This document shows, one piece after another, positions 9,486 to 17,904 of a stretch of DNA of 64,000 bases. A program made the position numbers and the translations under genes. The notes beneath the pieces are model-generated. The model was not told where the DNA came from, made no database searches, and saw nothing but the letters and a program-made list of their open reading frames with translations. Position 1 is the stretch's first letter, and each line of letters opens with the position of its first letter. The stretch is taken from assembly GCA_946406275.1 (NCBI GenBank), contig CAMJJZ010000001.1, positions 3,162-67,161 of the forward strand, written 5' to 3'. The DNA is from an uncultured Bacteroidales bacterium. GTDB taxonomy: Bacteria; Bacteroidota; Bacteroidia; Bacteroidales; UBA932.

Positions 9486-9560
9486 TGTATTTAAAGTTGG
9501 TTAGTTGGATAATTTGCGGTATTGAAACAAATCGAAATGCAAGATAACAAAAATATTTGT

Positions 9561-9568
9561 TATTTTTG
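9561..9568 (+). promoter_or_regulatory. Bacteroidota -7 element (TATTTTTG)
   Basis: TATTTTTG matches TAnnTTTG in the AT-rich divergent gap, 23 bases before the ATG at 9592. No convincing -33 TTTG was identified at the right spacing. Confidence 0.4.
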
Positions 9569-9591
9569 CTAAAGTTTGTGTCGAAAGTGTT

Positions 9592-10887
9592 ATGAAACGT
9601 TTCATTTTGTGTCTTTTACCGTTTTTTTTCGCCGCCTGCGCCTGTACGGATAATTCCAAGAATCAGGAGGACCCCGTTCTGGACGAGTCGGATTTTGAGG
9701 ACTATTCTTCTATGCAGGTGAGCTCGGAGATTACGGATGTACAGCCAATGACCGGCATTGTCTTATGGTCGGACTCCAGTGCTGCAAGCAAGGATTGGGT
9801 CACCATGGAGTTTGCGTATATGTTGTACAACGACGTTTGCAAGGAAAAGGACGTATTTGACTGGACCCCCATGGAGAATCTCCTGAACAAGGCCAAGTCC
9901 CGCGGGCATCAGGTGGTGGTCCGTTTCAGGTATACATATCCTGGAAAGAGTTGTTCCGCTCCTGACTATATCAAGGAGCTTGACGATTATGAGGTAAAAT
10001 GGGCGAAGAGTGAAGGTCGCAACACGGAATTCCCAGACTGGCGTTGTAAGGAGCTTCAGCGTTTTCATATGGAATTCCATAAGAGGTTTGCAGAAAAGTA
10101 CGACAACGATCCCCGCCTTGCTTTCCTGGAAACCGGTTTCGGGCTCTGGGCAGAGTATCATATCTACGACGGCCTGTTCATTATGGGCCAGACTTTCCCC
10201 TCCATGGACTTTCAGTCTGAATTCCTTACTGCCATGGATGGCTGGTTCAAAAACACCCCCTGGTGCATCTCCATAGACGCCGCGGACTCCAAGTACGGTC
10301 CCTTCCACAAGGATCCAAATCTGCTGAACCTTGGCTTCGGAAATTTTGACGATTCCTTCATGTGTGAGGACCATGACGGCTATAACTACCAGAGCTGGGC
10401 TTTCTTTGGCAAGGACCGTTACAAGAGGGCGCCGCTTGGCGGAGAGTTCAGTTATTATGAATCCTATGACCAGAAGCACTGCCTGGACAAGGCCGGAATG
10501 TACGGCCGCAAGTTTGAGGACGAGGTGGCCAAGTTCCACATGACATTCATCATAGGCAACGACCAGCCCGGCAAACAGACGGATGCCCGCATCAAAGAGG
10601 CGTGCATGTCAATGGGTTACCGCTTCCAGGTGGATGGTTTCCGCATGAAGCCCGGAACCGGCGCAGCAGTTAAGATTTCCAACGTTGGAGTGGCTCCCAT
10701 CTACCGAGACGCCTATGTGGCCGTTGGTGGAAAGAGGGGGGAGTATTCCCTGAAGAATCTCATGCCGGGTGAATCCCGCTGGATAAAAATAGACTCTCCC
10801 GAAATCTCGGAAGAGTCAAAGATTACAATCGAGTGCGACCACCTGGTCTCCGGTCAGAAGATCCAGTTCCAGGCGGACCTCAAGTAG
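9592..10887 (+). CDS. Glycosidase-like lipoprotein, divergent member of the DUF4832 type
   Basis: A 431-residue lipoprotein (lipobox Cys16). It lacks the NPERG motif of the four other DUF4874/DUF4832 proteins in the window, but the same landmarks occur in order: a strand GHQVVVRFRYTYP, then GFGLWAEYH (Glu188, aligning with their GEW), then FDDSFMCED, then LGGEFSYYE (Glu285, aligning with their GGE). The two Glu are 97 residues apart. This fits a TIM-barrel retaining glycosidase, with the remaining roughly 110 residues forming a beta domain. The function is inferred, not demonstrated. It is divergent from SusC1, and its 3' end is two bases from the convergent transporter gene. Confidence 0.7.
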   Translation: MKRFILCLLPFFFAACACTDNSKNQEDPVLDESDFEDYSSMQVSSEITDVQPMTGIVLWSDSSAASKDWVTMEFAYMLYNDVCKEKDVFDWTPMENLLNKAKSRGHQVVVRFRYTYPGKSCSAPDYIKELDDYEVKWAKSEGRNTEFPDWRCKELQRFHMEFHKRFAEKYDNDPRLAFLETGFGLWAEYHIYDGLFIMGQTFPSMDFQSEFLTAMDGWFKNTPWCISIDAADSKYGPFHKDPNLLNLGFGNFDDSFMCEDHDGYNYQSWAFFGKDRYKRAPLGGEFSYYESYDQKHCLDKAGMYGRKFEDEVAKFHMTFIIGNDQPGKQTDARIKEACMSMGYRFQVDGFRMKPGTGAAVKISNVGVAPIYRDAYVAVGGKRGEYSLKNLMPGESRWIKIDSPEISEESKITIECDHLVSGQKIQFQADLK

Positions 10888-10889
10888 GG

Positions 10890-11801
10890 CTATTCTCTTG
10901 AGAAAATAAGGACGCAGCTTATTGCGGCAACCATTCCGCACACCTGCCAGATGGTGGGGAGTGCGTTCATGTGTGCGATGAGCAACAGGACGATTGACAG
11001 CAGGCAGCAGATAACCGGTGAACAGGCATCGGCCATGGGGGCTATCACCATAGCCTTGCCGTAGCGGTTTGCGTATACCAGAGTGAACGCGCCCACTGCG
11101 TTGAGGATCTGGACGAAGAAAACCTTTGTGGGAACGGCCCAACCATATGCGGTGAGCTCCGCCGGGGATTTCAGAAGGAAAGCCACGGGAATCAGCACCA
11201 CTGCCGCAATTGCCATATACACAAAGACGCTCTCCGCATCCGGAGTGTGGTTGTTGGCGAGCTTCATCACAAAGGCCTGGATGCCCCAGCAGATGAAAAC
11301 CACTGCTGCCAGCAGAATCCAGATCCATCCGTGGGCGCTGCCCTCGGTGTCACTGGGGATTGCAAAGCAGATAATTGCCACAAATGCCAGTACGATACCC
11401 ATGATGCCCAGTTTTGACACCTTCTCCTTGAGGATGGTGGCCGAAAGGAGCACCGTGACGATTGGTGCCACGGAAATCATTGGCATAACAAGGTATGAAG
11501 GAGCATACTTGAGGGCAAGGAAAAGGACCAGCTGTCCGCCGGCGCCAAGAAGACCCACGCCCATGCTCAGGGCAACGGTCTTGGGCCTCACGTCCAGTTT
11601 GAACTTGATATTGGCCAGTGCAAACAGAGCGCAGGGTATCATGGAAATAGCCCATATCACATAGACCATTTCAGATGAAAAATCCTTGGGAATACCCAGA
11701 TACAGCTCTCCCAGGGTAGGATCGGAGAACGTCATCCATACGCCCCACGTTACCATTGTAATAATGGCGTAGAGCAACCAGTTATGTTTTTTCTCTTTCA
11801 T
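10890..11801 (-). CDS. DMT-superfamily (EamA-like) inner-membrane transporter
   Basis: A 303-residue protein with about ten hydrophobic helices arranged as two repeats, typical of drug/metabolite transporters. The open frame extends to a TTG at 11813, but the ATG at 11801, one base past the alkaline phosphatase stop, is the better start. EamA-type proteins export or import small metabolites; nothing here identifies the substrate. Coupling to an exported phosphatase suggests a phosphate-ester-derived metabolite, which is only an inference. Confidence 0.85.
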   Translation of the reverse strand: MKEKKHNWLLYAIITMVTWGVWMTFSDPTLGELYLGIPKDFSSEMVYVIWAISMIPCALFALANIKFKLDVRPKTVALSMGVGLLGAGGQLVLFLALKYAPSYLVMPMISVAPIVTVLLSATILKEKVSKLGIMGIVLAFVAIICFAIPSDTEGSAHGWIWILLAAVVFICWGIQAFVMKLANNHTPDAESVFVYMAIAAVVLIPVAFLLKSPAELTAYGWAVPTKVFFVQILNAVGAFTLVYANRYGKAMVIAPMADACSPVICCLLSIVLLLIAHMNALPTIWQVCGMVAAISCVLIFSRE

Positions 11802-11802
11802 A

Positions 11803-12933
11803 TTACTTGACAAATGATGCTATAAGTTGTCCCCATTCTGCGTTTTCGCGGATGCCGGTGAACTTGTCTGACCCCGGGCCCCAGGCATATACGGGAACGG
11901 CTATGCCATTGTGGCTTTCGTTGGCGAAGTTTACTCCAATGCGGCCTTCTTCCAGATTGCCGTCCAGAAGCGTGAGTGCGCCGGTGTTGTGGTCTGCGGT
12001 TACAACCACCAGGGTGTGACCGTCTTTGGCTGCCCATTCTAGCACGTCGCCTATGGTGCGGTCAAAGTCAAGGAGCTCTTCCATGGCTTTCTCTATGTTG
12101 TTTCCGTGCAGCCAGTCGTCTATGCAGGAGCCTTCAAGCATCATTACGAAGCCTTTGTCTCCGCTTTCCTTTGACAGGATGTCAAGGCCGCGGCTCACGG
12201 TGTGGCGGTAAAGGTCTCCGCGCTCCATGGCAACGGGAAGGTTGTCCGGAGAAAGGATACCGATTACGGGGAGGGGAGCGCTCATGAGCTCGTCTTCCGT
12301 AAGGGCTACGTTGTAGCCGGCTGCCGCCATCTCCTTAATGATATTGCGGCCGTCGGTGCGTTTTACGTCAGTAAACCAGTCCGTGCCGCCGCCGGCAAGG
12401 TAGTCCACTCCGCATTCAACGTAGTCTGCAATGAGGTCTTCCTGGTTGTAGCGGTACTCGTTGTGGCAGGCGAAGTCGCAGGGGGTGGCATCGGCAAAAT
12501 GGCAAGTGACGGCAATGCCGGTCTTCTTTCCAAGCTGCTGTGCCTTAACAAGGACAGACGCGAGGTCTGTGCTGTCCTTTGCCGTTCCAACATGGCTGTA
12601 GGCGGTTTTTACACCTGCGGCCAGGGCGGTTCCGCCGGCACCTGAATCCGTAATGAGTTCATTGGTGCAGTAAGTACGGGAGAGGCCGATGTAGGGGAAG
12701 TTGTCGAAGTTGAGTTTTCCCTTGTTGAGCACCCATGCGCAACTAACTTGCTCCAGACCCATGCCGTCGCCTATCATGATGATGACGTTCTTCACCTCGT
12801 TGGTCACAGGAGGCATCTGAACGTTCACTATGTCATAGGTGTGGGGAGTGGTGTAGTACTGCAGCTGGACTTCCTTTTCCTTGCAGGAGAAGAGAAGGAG
12901 TGCTGCGGCTGTGATAATCAGCGTTTTTTTCAT
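11803..12933 (-). CDS. Alkaline phosphatase (PhoA superfamily) lipoprotein
   Basis: A 376-residue exported lipoprotein (lipobox Cys17). Metal-binding MIGDGMG is at 53-59. The nucleophile region TDSGAGGTALAAG starts near residue 95, with Ser97 as the likely phospho-acceptor. EGSCIDDWLHGN and VVTADHNTGAL supply the remaining metal ligands. It hydrolyses phosphomonoesters outside the cytoplasm. It is the first gene of a two-gene unit with the DMT transporter, and a terminator of the next operon lies just upstream of it. Confidence 0.92.
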   Translation of the reverse strand: MKKTLIITAAALLLFSCKEKEVQLQYYTTPHTYDIVNVQMPPVTNEVKNVIIMIGDGMGLEQVSCAWVLNKGKLNFDNFPYIGLSRTYCTNELITDSGAGGTALAAGVKTAYSHVGTAKDSTDLASVLVKAQQLGKKTGIAVTCHFADATPCDFACHNEYRYNQEDLIADYVECGVDYLAGGGTDWFTDVKRTDGRNIIKEMAAAGYNVALTEDELMSAPLPVIGILSPDNLPVAMERGDLYRHTVSRGLDILSKESGDKGFVMMLEGSCIDDWLHGNNIEKAMEELLDFDRTIGDVLEWAAKDGHTLVVVTADHNTGALTLLDGNLEEGRIGVNFANESHNGIAVPVYAWGPGSDKFTGIRENAEWGQLIASFVK

Positions 12934-12973
12934 GGTTTATTAGTGTTTCGCTACGCAGTACAAAAATAATAAA

Positions 12974-13008
12974 AAATCCTGGTGGAGCAATCCGCTCCGC
13001 CAGGATTT
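12974..13008 (-). terminator. Strong intrinsic terminator after the 13031 lipoprotein
   Basis: Two 15-base arms (12974-12988 and 12994-13008) pair with one G-T wobble around a 5-nt loop. On the minus strand the hairpin is followed by a T-rich run (TTTTTTATTATTTTTG). It sits 23 bases past the 13031 gene's stop. Confidence 0.88.
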
Positions 13009-13030
13009 AGTTTCGAGTATTTTCGTTTGC

Positions 13031-13798
13031 TTACTGAAGCTCAACTGCCATCATGGGGCAAAGGGCGCCTTCGTCTCCCTGAGGGAGGAGGCCGTTATCT
13101 ACCCAGGACTCGCCTTCGTAAAGGAGGATACCAACAGTGATCTTCTTGACCATGCCTTCGAACACGGCACGCTCAACAGCAACCTCAACCTTTGCGATAC
13201 CGTTCTCCACTACGCCTGCGCTGGTGGCGAAGCCTGATTCCTCAGTACGTTCCTGGTAAGGAGCGTCGATGTCGTCGGATTCATCGGGATCGTCCCAACC
13301 GTCAGCGCCGTCCGGGCCGATGAACTTGTACAGAGCCATGTCGGCCATATCCTTGACAGCGGTAGCGCTGGCCAGGAAACCGGCTTCACTCTCAATAAGA
13401 TACTCCCAACCTGCATCTTCCCAGAGGTAGGTGCTTGCGCCGGTTTCGTCTTTACCGTCGGTGTTGAGGAAGAAATCAAACGGAGACATTGCCTGACCGT
13501 CTTCGAGCTCCTGCTCAAAATAAATGTAGAGCTTGTTTTCGTCCGAGGTAACCTTGAGAGCGAGTACGCTCACCTTTTCAGCACCGTCAGGGAGATAGCA
13601 TTCAAACACCTTGGGGGCGTCTGCCCAGTCCTTGAACTGACCGTCGATGGTGATGAGGGCGTTGTCCTCAACCTCTTCCTCCTGGTTTTCTTTATTCTTA
13701 TCCTTATCCTTGTTGTCAGGCTTGTTGTTGTCCTGGCAGGATAAAAGCACGAGGGCAGCCATGAGGCAGGAGCCCAGAACCATGAATACCTTTTTCAT
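13031..13798 (-). CDS. Surface lipoprotein with DG-x-F-x-x-W (CBM9-like/DOMON-like) domain
   Basis: A 255-residue lipoprotein (lipobox Cys21) with a charged K/N/D/E linker (22-46) and then a beta-sandwich beginning ITIDGQFKDW (D52, G53, F55, W58). The rest (VTSDENKLYIYFEQEL, FFLNTDGKDETGAS) matches the layout of CBM9-like domains, in which a calcium-rich fold binds sugars. Its signal peptide is almost the same as that of the 30346 protein, so the two are close paralogues. It is the last gene before the terminator at 12974. The likely job is surface glycan binding beside SusC/SusD; no catalytic residues were recognised. Confidence 0.75.
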   Translation of the reverse strand: MKKVFMVLGSCLMAALVLLSCQDNNKPDNKDKDKNKENQEEEVEDNALITIDGQFKDWADAPKVFECYLPDGAEKVSVLALKVTSDENKLYIYFEQELEDGQAMSPFDFFLNTDGKDETGASTYLWEDAGWEYLIESEAGFLASATAVKDMADMALYKFIGPDGADGWDDPDESDDIDAPYQERTEESGFATSAGVVENGIAKVEVAVERAVFEGMVKKITVGILLYEGESWVDNGLLPQGDEGALCPMMAVELQ

Positions 13799-13816
13799 AA
13801 TAAGGTAAGTTATAGG

Positions 13817-14497
13817 TTATTTCACTTTTGCCATTTCTTCGCCCTGTTCAGGGGAAAGACCGGAGAGGTCTCCGCCGAGCCAGAGTTCAGAGCCTTCGGA
13901 AGTATCTACGTAGGTGTCGGTAATGGCGATACCATAATAGAGAATCTTACCGCTGAAGAGCTCGTTTGCAGTACGATCGATAGAGATTTCAGCCTTGTAG
14001 ATGCCGTCCACGATCTTGGACTTGCCGTTAACGCCGGTATACCAATGAGTGACGGAAGCGTTTCCGTTGGTCATCAGCCAAATCTCATAGAGCACATCGT
14101 ATGCTGCGCCGCTTTCGCCGCCCCAGTAGCTGACAGTACCTGCGCCGTCACCGCCGCATTCAAGATAGAGATGAAGATAATTTGCGTAGGCAACTTTGTC
14201 GGTTTCCATAGCAGAAGCATCTGCCTCGAAGTAGAAATAGAGCTTATTGTCATCTACCTGGGTCTTGGAGAGAAGAATTACATCCTGGCCTGTTACAGGA
14301 GCGATGTCTTTCCACTCGTCGAACTTGCCGTCAATGGCCAGCTTGACTTCTTCCTGCTGCTGAGTACCACCATTCTCACCTTCATTGTTTTCCTTGTTTT
14401 CCTTGTCTTTAGGAGTAGGATTGTCTTTCTCCTCGCAGGAAATGAAAGTGAAGGCAGCGACAGCTGCTACGAACATGAGTTTTGCAATCTTTTTCAT
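13817..14497 (-). CDS. Surface lipoprotein with DG-x-F-x-x-W (CBM9-like) domain
   Basis: A 226-residue lipoprotein (lipobox Cys21) with an acidic/Asn-rich linker (22-50) and the domain start LAIDGKFDEWKDI (D56, G57, F59, W62). DDNKLYFYFEADAS is the equivalent of the DENKLYIYFE strand in its neighbour 18 bases downstream. It probably binds glycans at the cell surface. It may be transcribed with the 13031 gene from the TAACTTTG element at 14543-14550. Confidence 0.72.
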   Translation of the reverse strand: MKKIAKLMFVAAVAAFTFISCEEKDNPTPKDKENKENNEGENGGTQQQEEVKLAIDGKFDEWKDIAPVTGQDVILLSKTQVDDNKLYFYFEADASAMETDKVAYANYLHLYLECGGDGAGTVSYWGGESGAAYDVLYEIWLMTNGNASVTHWYTGVNGKSKIVDGIYKAEISIDRTANELFSGKILYYGIAITDTYVDTSEGSELWLGGDLSGLSPEQGEEMAKVK

Positions 14498-14542
14498 ATT
14501 GATATTAGTTAAGTTTATGAATTATCCGTCTTTTACAAGATG

Positions 14543-14550
14543 CAAAGTTA
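14543..14550 (-). promoter_or_regulatory. Bacteroidota -7 element (TAACTTTG, minus strand)
   Basis: The minus strand reads TAACTTTG, an exact TAnnTTTG match, 45 bases upstream of the 14497 start in the only sizeable gap of this gene run. It would give the two downstream lipoproteins their own transcript. Confidence 0.5.
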
Positions 14551-14625
14551 TCTAAAAACGTTCATATTAGCAGCGTTTTATGGTGAAATAATGTTTCGAT
14601 TAGTTTCGTTTCGAAACCCGACGTT

Positions 14626-15327
14626 TCAAAGTGCAAGTGAATACGGAACCTCTACACGACCATCGGATCCCACAACAAAGTAGATAGGGGTAAGCCTTGG
14701 GTCAAATACTGCGGAGGCGTTTTCCGGAGTAAGGTACTCCCATCCGGGGACCGTGGGAACAGGACCGTAGCCACAGCCTACGGCCACGTGACGGAGGCCG
14801 ATCCACCGCTGGTCACCACCTAACTTTTCCAGGGCCTCGCGGCAGGAGGAGCAACTGAGGTCAAGGACCAGGACAAGGGTTCTTTCCCGTATAGAAACGC
14901 CTGGTACCGTGGCCTTTGCACCCTTCTGGTTGAATTGGATCCAGTCACTCTGACGGAGGAAGTTCTGGTACGATCCTTCCGTCATAACCCCGTCTTTAAC
15001 CATGTGCTCCACGGCCCTTGTGAACAGCTGGGGGCTGCGGCAGGGGGAGAGGAGGTTGTAGAAGGCTCCGGCCATCCAGTCTGCATAGATATAGTAGGCA
15101 ACTTCGTCCTTCTTAAGCTGTTTGAAAAGGCCGTCAAGTGCCGCCAGGCCATCTTTTTCAGGGGCGGCCACGGCAAGTTCCGCAAAGTCTGCGAACTGCC
15201 GTTCCGCGGCGTCGATGTCCGAGTAATCTATGCTGTGGGTCTTCCAGAAAGACCTGACCCCCTGCTCATTGCAGGAGGCCAGTATAAGCAGTATCAGTGA
15301 TAATGCAAGGACTCTTTTACTTGACAT
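14626..15327 (-). CDS. Thioredoxin-fold lipoprotein with CSSC motif
   Basis: A 233-residue lipoprotein (lipobox Cys19). A helical N-terminal half (about 35-135) is followed by a thioredoxin-like half with LVLVLDLSCSSCREAL (C159, C162) and later LTPIYFVVGSDGRVEVP, which includes the usual Pro before a strand. The C-terminus is short for a full thioredoxin. It overlaps the upstream CBM9-like gene by 11 bases. A paralogue with the same order sits at 22796. Its partner is unknown; keeping disulfides of exported lipoproteins in order is a plausible role. Confidence 0.65.
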   Translation of the reverse strand: MSSKRVLALSLILLILASCNEQGVRSFWKTHSIDYSDIDAAERQFADFAELAVAAPEKDGLAALDGLFKQLKKDEVAYYIYADWMAGAFYNLLSPCRSPQLFTRAVEHMVKDGVMTEGSYQNFLRQSDWIQFNQKGAKATVPGVSIRERTLVLVLDLSCSSCREALEKLGGDQRWIGLRHVAVGCGYGPVPTVPGWEYLTPENASAVFDPRLTPIYFVVGSDGRVEVPYSLAL

Positions 15328-16285
15328 AGAAAATGCTGAGGGGGCCTATTGCCTGATATATGAGATCTCTGTCGTCCCAGTCGTAGATAATTCCGCAGGC
15401 GAACTGCTCGTCGGAATCCTTCAGGTTCACGATGTCATCCTTCTCAAGTGCAAATTCAACTTTGGCGATGCCGCTGGCTTCCACCTTGGCGGGTTTCCAG
15501 TTGTAGGGCCTGGGGCAGTCGTTGTCTCCCGCGCCGGAATCGTCGAAATTCTGCCATCCCCAGAGAGGGAATGCGGCCTCCGCGCCGGAATCCGGCCAAT
15601 CGTCCTGGCAGATTGTGCCGTTGTAGTTAAAGTCTTCGGTATAGCCGGCTGCGTCCACCTGATCGTTGTCGCCAACGGCTCCAACCTTGGTGGGGCCGAT
15701 GAGGGTCTGCTCGAAGGCTACGCTGACAAGACCGGTGGAGGGTTTGAAATACATGAAGAACTGGGCGCACATTTCGCAGCCAAGTTCCGGGATTGCGGGG
15801 CCGCCGTCTTCGCTCTCGAATGTATAGAAGCCGGTTTTGCCGGAGCCGTCCGGGTCTATGAACAGGTGCATGACCTCACGGAAGGTTTCATCGTCATCGC
15901 CGTAATCCACGTCAAGGGCGTCTTCCGTGTAGGAGCTGCCCCAGGTGCCGCAGGCTTCGTTCTGGGGGAGAAGATCGGCCTGGAACTCGATGTAGAAATA
16001 CACCTTCTCCTTGTCGTTGGTGATTTTGATTACCTGGATGGGATCGTCCTTGGAGTTGCTCTTGGCCATGTCTACGTACTCATTGTCAGCGGCAACCTTC
16101 TCCGTGATGGCATCCCAGTCGGCGAAGGAACCGTCCAGTACGATCTCCACCGGATTGGCGGATTCGCCGTTATCCTTTTCGGTATTGTCTTTGGGCTTGC
16201 TGGGCTTGTCATTGTCATTACATGCTATGGCAAGCATGGAACCTGCCATCAGCAGAACGGCAAAACGGATGATGCTCTTTTTCAT
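15317..16285 (-). CDS. Surface lipoprotein with DG-x-F-x-x-W (CBM9-like) domain
   Basis: A 322-residue lipoprotein (lipobox Cys22) with a K/N/D-rich linker (23-44), then VLDGSFADWDAI (D51, G52, F54, W57) and KEKVYFYIEFQADLL. Its inserted loops are longer than in the 13031 and 13817 proteins, and it has an acidic stretch DVDYGDDDETF near LFIDPDGSGKTGFYTF that could bind calcium. It lies 17 bases downstream of the DUF4832 gene and overlaps the thioredoxin-like gene. It is best read as a surface glycan-binding protein. Confidence 0.73.
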   Translation of the reverse strand: MKKSIIRFAVLLMAGSMLAIACNDNDKPSKPKDNTEKDNGESANPVEIVLDGSFADWDAITEKVAADNEYVDMAKSNSKDDPIQVIKITNDKEKVYFYIEFQADLLPQNEACGTWGSSYTEDALDVDYGDDDETFREVMHLFIDPDGSGKTGFYTFESEDGGPAIPELGCEMCAQFFMYFKPSTGLVSVAFEQTLIGPTKVGAVGDNDQVDAAGYTEDFNYNGTICQDDWPDSGAEAAFPLWGWQNFDDSGAGDNDCPRPYNWKPAKVEASGIAKVEFALEKDDIVNLKDSDEQFACGIIYDWDDRDLIYQAIGPLSIFYVK

Positions 16286-16302
16286 GGTTAGATCTGAATA
16301 GG

Positions 16303-17832
16303 TTATAAAACTAATAGTTTATTGTAGCCGGTCTGCTTGTCCCAGACGTTGTTATTGGCAAGGGCTGCGCTATATTCCACGCGGTCCGGGAGAAGAGGGT
16401 CTGCCAGGTGCAGGTACAGGGTGCCCTTTGCAGAAGGCAGATTGAAGGTGGTTTCTATCCTGTGGGTTCCAGGATGCCATGTACGGGGATCGCTGCCCAG
16501 GTCCATGACGGTCTTTTTTCCGTCATCGGCCACCCATACCAGTTTGGCGTCGCGGGGGTTCTGGAAGGCGGAGAAGCCGTCGTTGCGGAGATACAGTACC
16601 AGGCGGAAGGGCTCTCCTGCGGCGGGCTCCGGAGTATGGAGCAGTTTTTCCATGACTATGCGGTAGCCCAGACGGCGCTTCACTTCATCGTAGCAGCCTC
16701 CGGTCTTCCATTTGCTGAGGACCTTGGTATTATAACTTATATTAAGGTATGTCCAGTGATAGTCTTCCATATTATTGATGGAAGCCGTGCAGTTGCAGAA
16801 ATCTTTTCCGTCAGTGTCCTGCTGTACGGCGCAGGTTTCTCCGCCCATGAATGTGTAACGCGTATCTCCTTTCCAGAAAGTGCGGGACGTGGAAGCGGCG
16901 TAGGTGCCCCAGTCATCGGCCGATGACATGAAGCAGTCGTTGAACCCGCCTATGCGGGAAAGGACGGAGCCGCTGTGACCCGTTGCTGCGGTGAGGGTAT
17001 CCTTGTAGCTGATGCCGTACATCTTCATCTTGAAGTCCGGGGTTCGGACTGCAACCTGACGGGACTGGGGGAGGGCGTCCAGCATGGCCTCAAGCACGCG
17101 GCGGCGGGGCTGATAGTCTTCATAAGAGGCGGGATTCATCCCAAAATGGTCCGTGTAATACCACTCTCCCCAGACGCCCACGTAACCGGCCTGGAACACC
17201 ATTATAACGTCTTCGTTGGCCTGGAGGATGGGTTTTACCTGCTCTATGTGACGCATCACCCATTTCTCCTCAGGATCCCAGGGTTTGTTTGACTCGGATT
17301 CATTCTGTTTGTAGCAGAAGCGGAGGACGCACTTGGCGCCTCCATCGCGGAGTCCGTCCATGTCTTTCTGGATATTGGCGAGAACACTCTCAGGAATATC
17401 CTTGGACATATACTTGGGCAGGACATACTGCAGGTAAAGGATGGTGTGACCTTGCTGCCGCTTGCTCTTGACTGCGCTTGCCGTGATGCTGTTGGAGGAG
17501 CCGCTGAGGTCGTACGGATAGTAGAACCCGCGTTCCGGGTTGATGACGTCTCCGCTCAACTCCGTAAAGGTGACAGCCACAAGACCATCTTCCTGATAGT
17601 CTGTGTTCTGATGCTCCTGGCCCTGTTGTTCCTGCCCTTGCTGTTCTTGGCCCTGTTCCTGACCCTGTTGCTCCTCACCCTGCTGCTCCTGACCTTGCTC
17701 TTCTTCTTTTTGTTCCTGCGTATCCGACTCCGTTGGGCCGGAAATCTGAAAAACCGGGGTGCCGAAACAGCCTGATAAGACAGGCACGGTGCAAAGGATA
17801 ATGGTTATCAGAATGCTGTTGAGTCTTTTCAT
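16303..17832 (-). CDS. DUF4874/DUF4832 lipoprotein, candidate glycosidase
   Basis: The open frame begins at 17886, but the ATG at 17832 starts a normal lipoprotein signal (lipobox Cys22), giving 509 residues. A Gln/Glu/Gly linker (about 38-75) leads to NPERGFY (98-104). A predicted TIM-barrel contains FQAGYVGVWGEWYY (Glu223) and FMGGETCAV (Glu332), followed by a C-terminal beta domain (DUF4832). NPERG, GEW, NDCF and GGE recur in three sister proteins. The Glu pair suggests a retaining glycosidase; the substrate is unknown. It lies between the GH2 gene and a CBM9-like gene in one operon. Confidence 0.8.
   Translation of the reverse strand: MKRLNSILITIILCTVPVLSGCFGTPVFQISGPTESDTQEQKEEEQGQEQQGEEQQGQEQGQEQQGQEQQGQEHQNTDYQEDGLVAVTFTELSGDVINPERGFYYPYDLSGSSNSITASAVKSKRQQGHTILYLQYVLPKYMSKDIPESVLANIQKDMDGLRDGGAKCVLRFCYKQNESESNKPWDPEEKWVMRHIEQVKPILQANEDVIMVFQAGYVGVWGEWYYTDHFGMNPASYEDYQPRRRVLEAMLDALPQSRQVAVRTPDFKMKMYGISYKDTLTAATGHSGSVLSRIGGFNDCFMSSADDWGTYAASTSRTFWKGDTRYTFMGGETCAVQQDTDGKDFCNCTASINNMEDYHWTYLNISYNTKVLSKWKTGGCYDEVKRRLGYRIVMEKLLHTPEPAAGEPFRLVLYLRNDGFSAFQNPRDAKLVWVADDGKKTVMDLGSDPRTWHPGTHRIETTFNLPSAKGTLYLHLADPLLPDRVEYSAALANNNVWDKQTGYNKLLVL
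17611..17718 (-). repeat. Low-complexity coding repeat (Gln/Glu/Gly linker)
   Basis: Imperfect repeats built from CAG, GAG and GGC-type codons encode a run of GQEQQ-like units between the lipid anchor and the catalytic region. Such repeats can change length by slippage, which would alter how far the domain sits from the membrane. Confidence 0.75.
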
Positions 17833-17904
17833 TGGTGTGGGGATTATGCGATTATGCAAAATTAAGAATCTTTGGCCATTTTTCAAAACAGGCGCACGGA
17901 CAGG

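Noticed and set aside
11802..11813. TTG start at 11813 for the DMT transporter
   Set aside because: The ATG at 11801, one base after the alkaline phosphatase stop, is a standard coupled start, and the four extra residues add nothing to the first membrane helix.
15230..16291. Plus-strand open frame (353 codons) opposite a CBM9-like lipoprotein
   Set aside because: Shadow frame; the minus-strand gene has a signal peptide and a recognisable domain.
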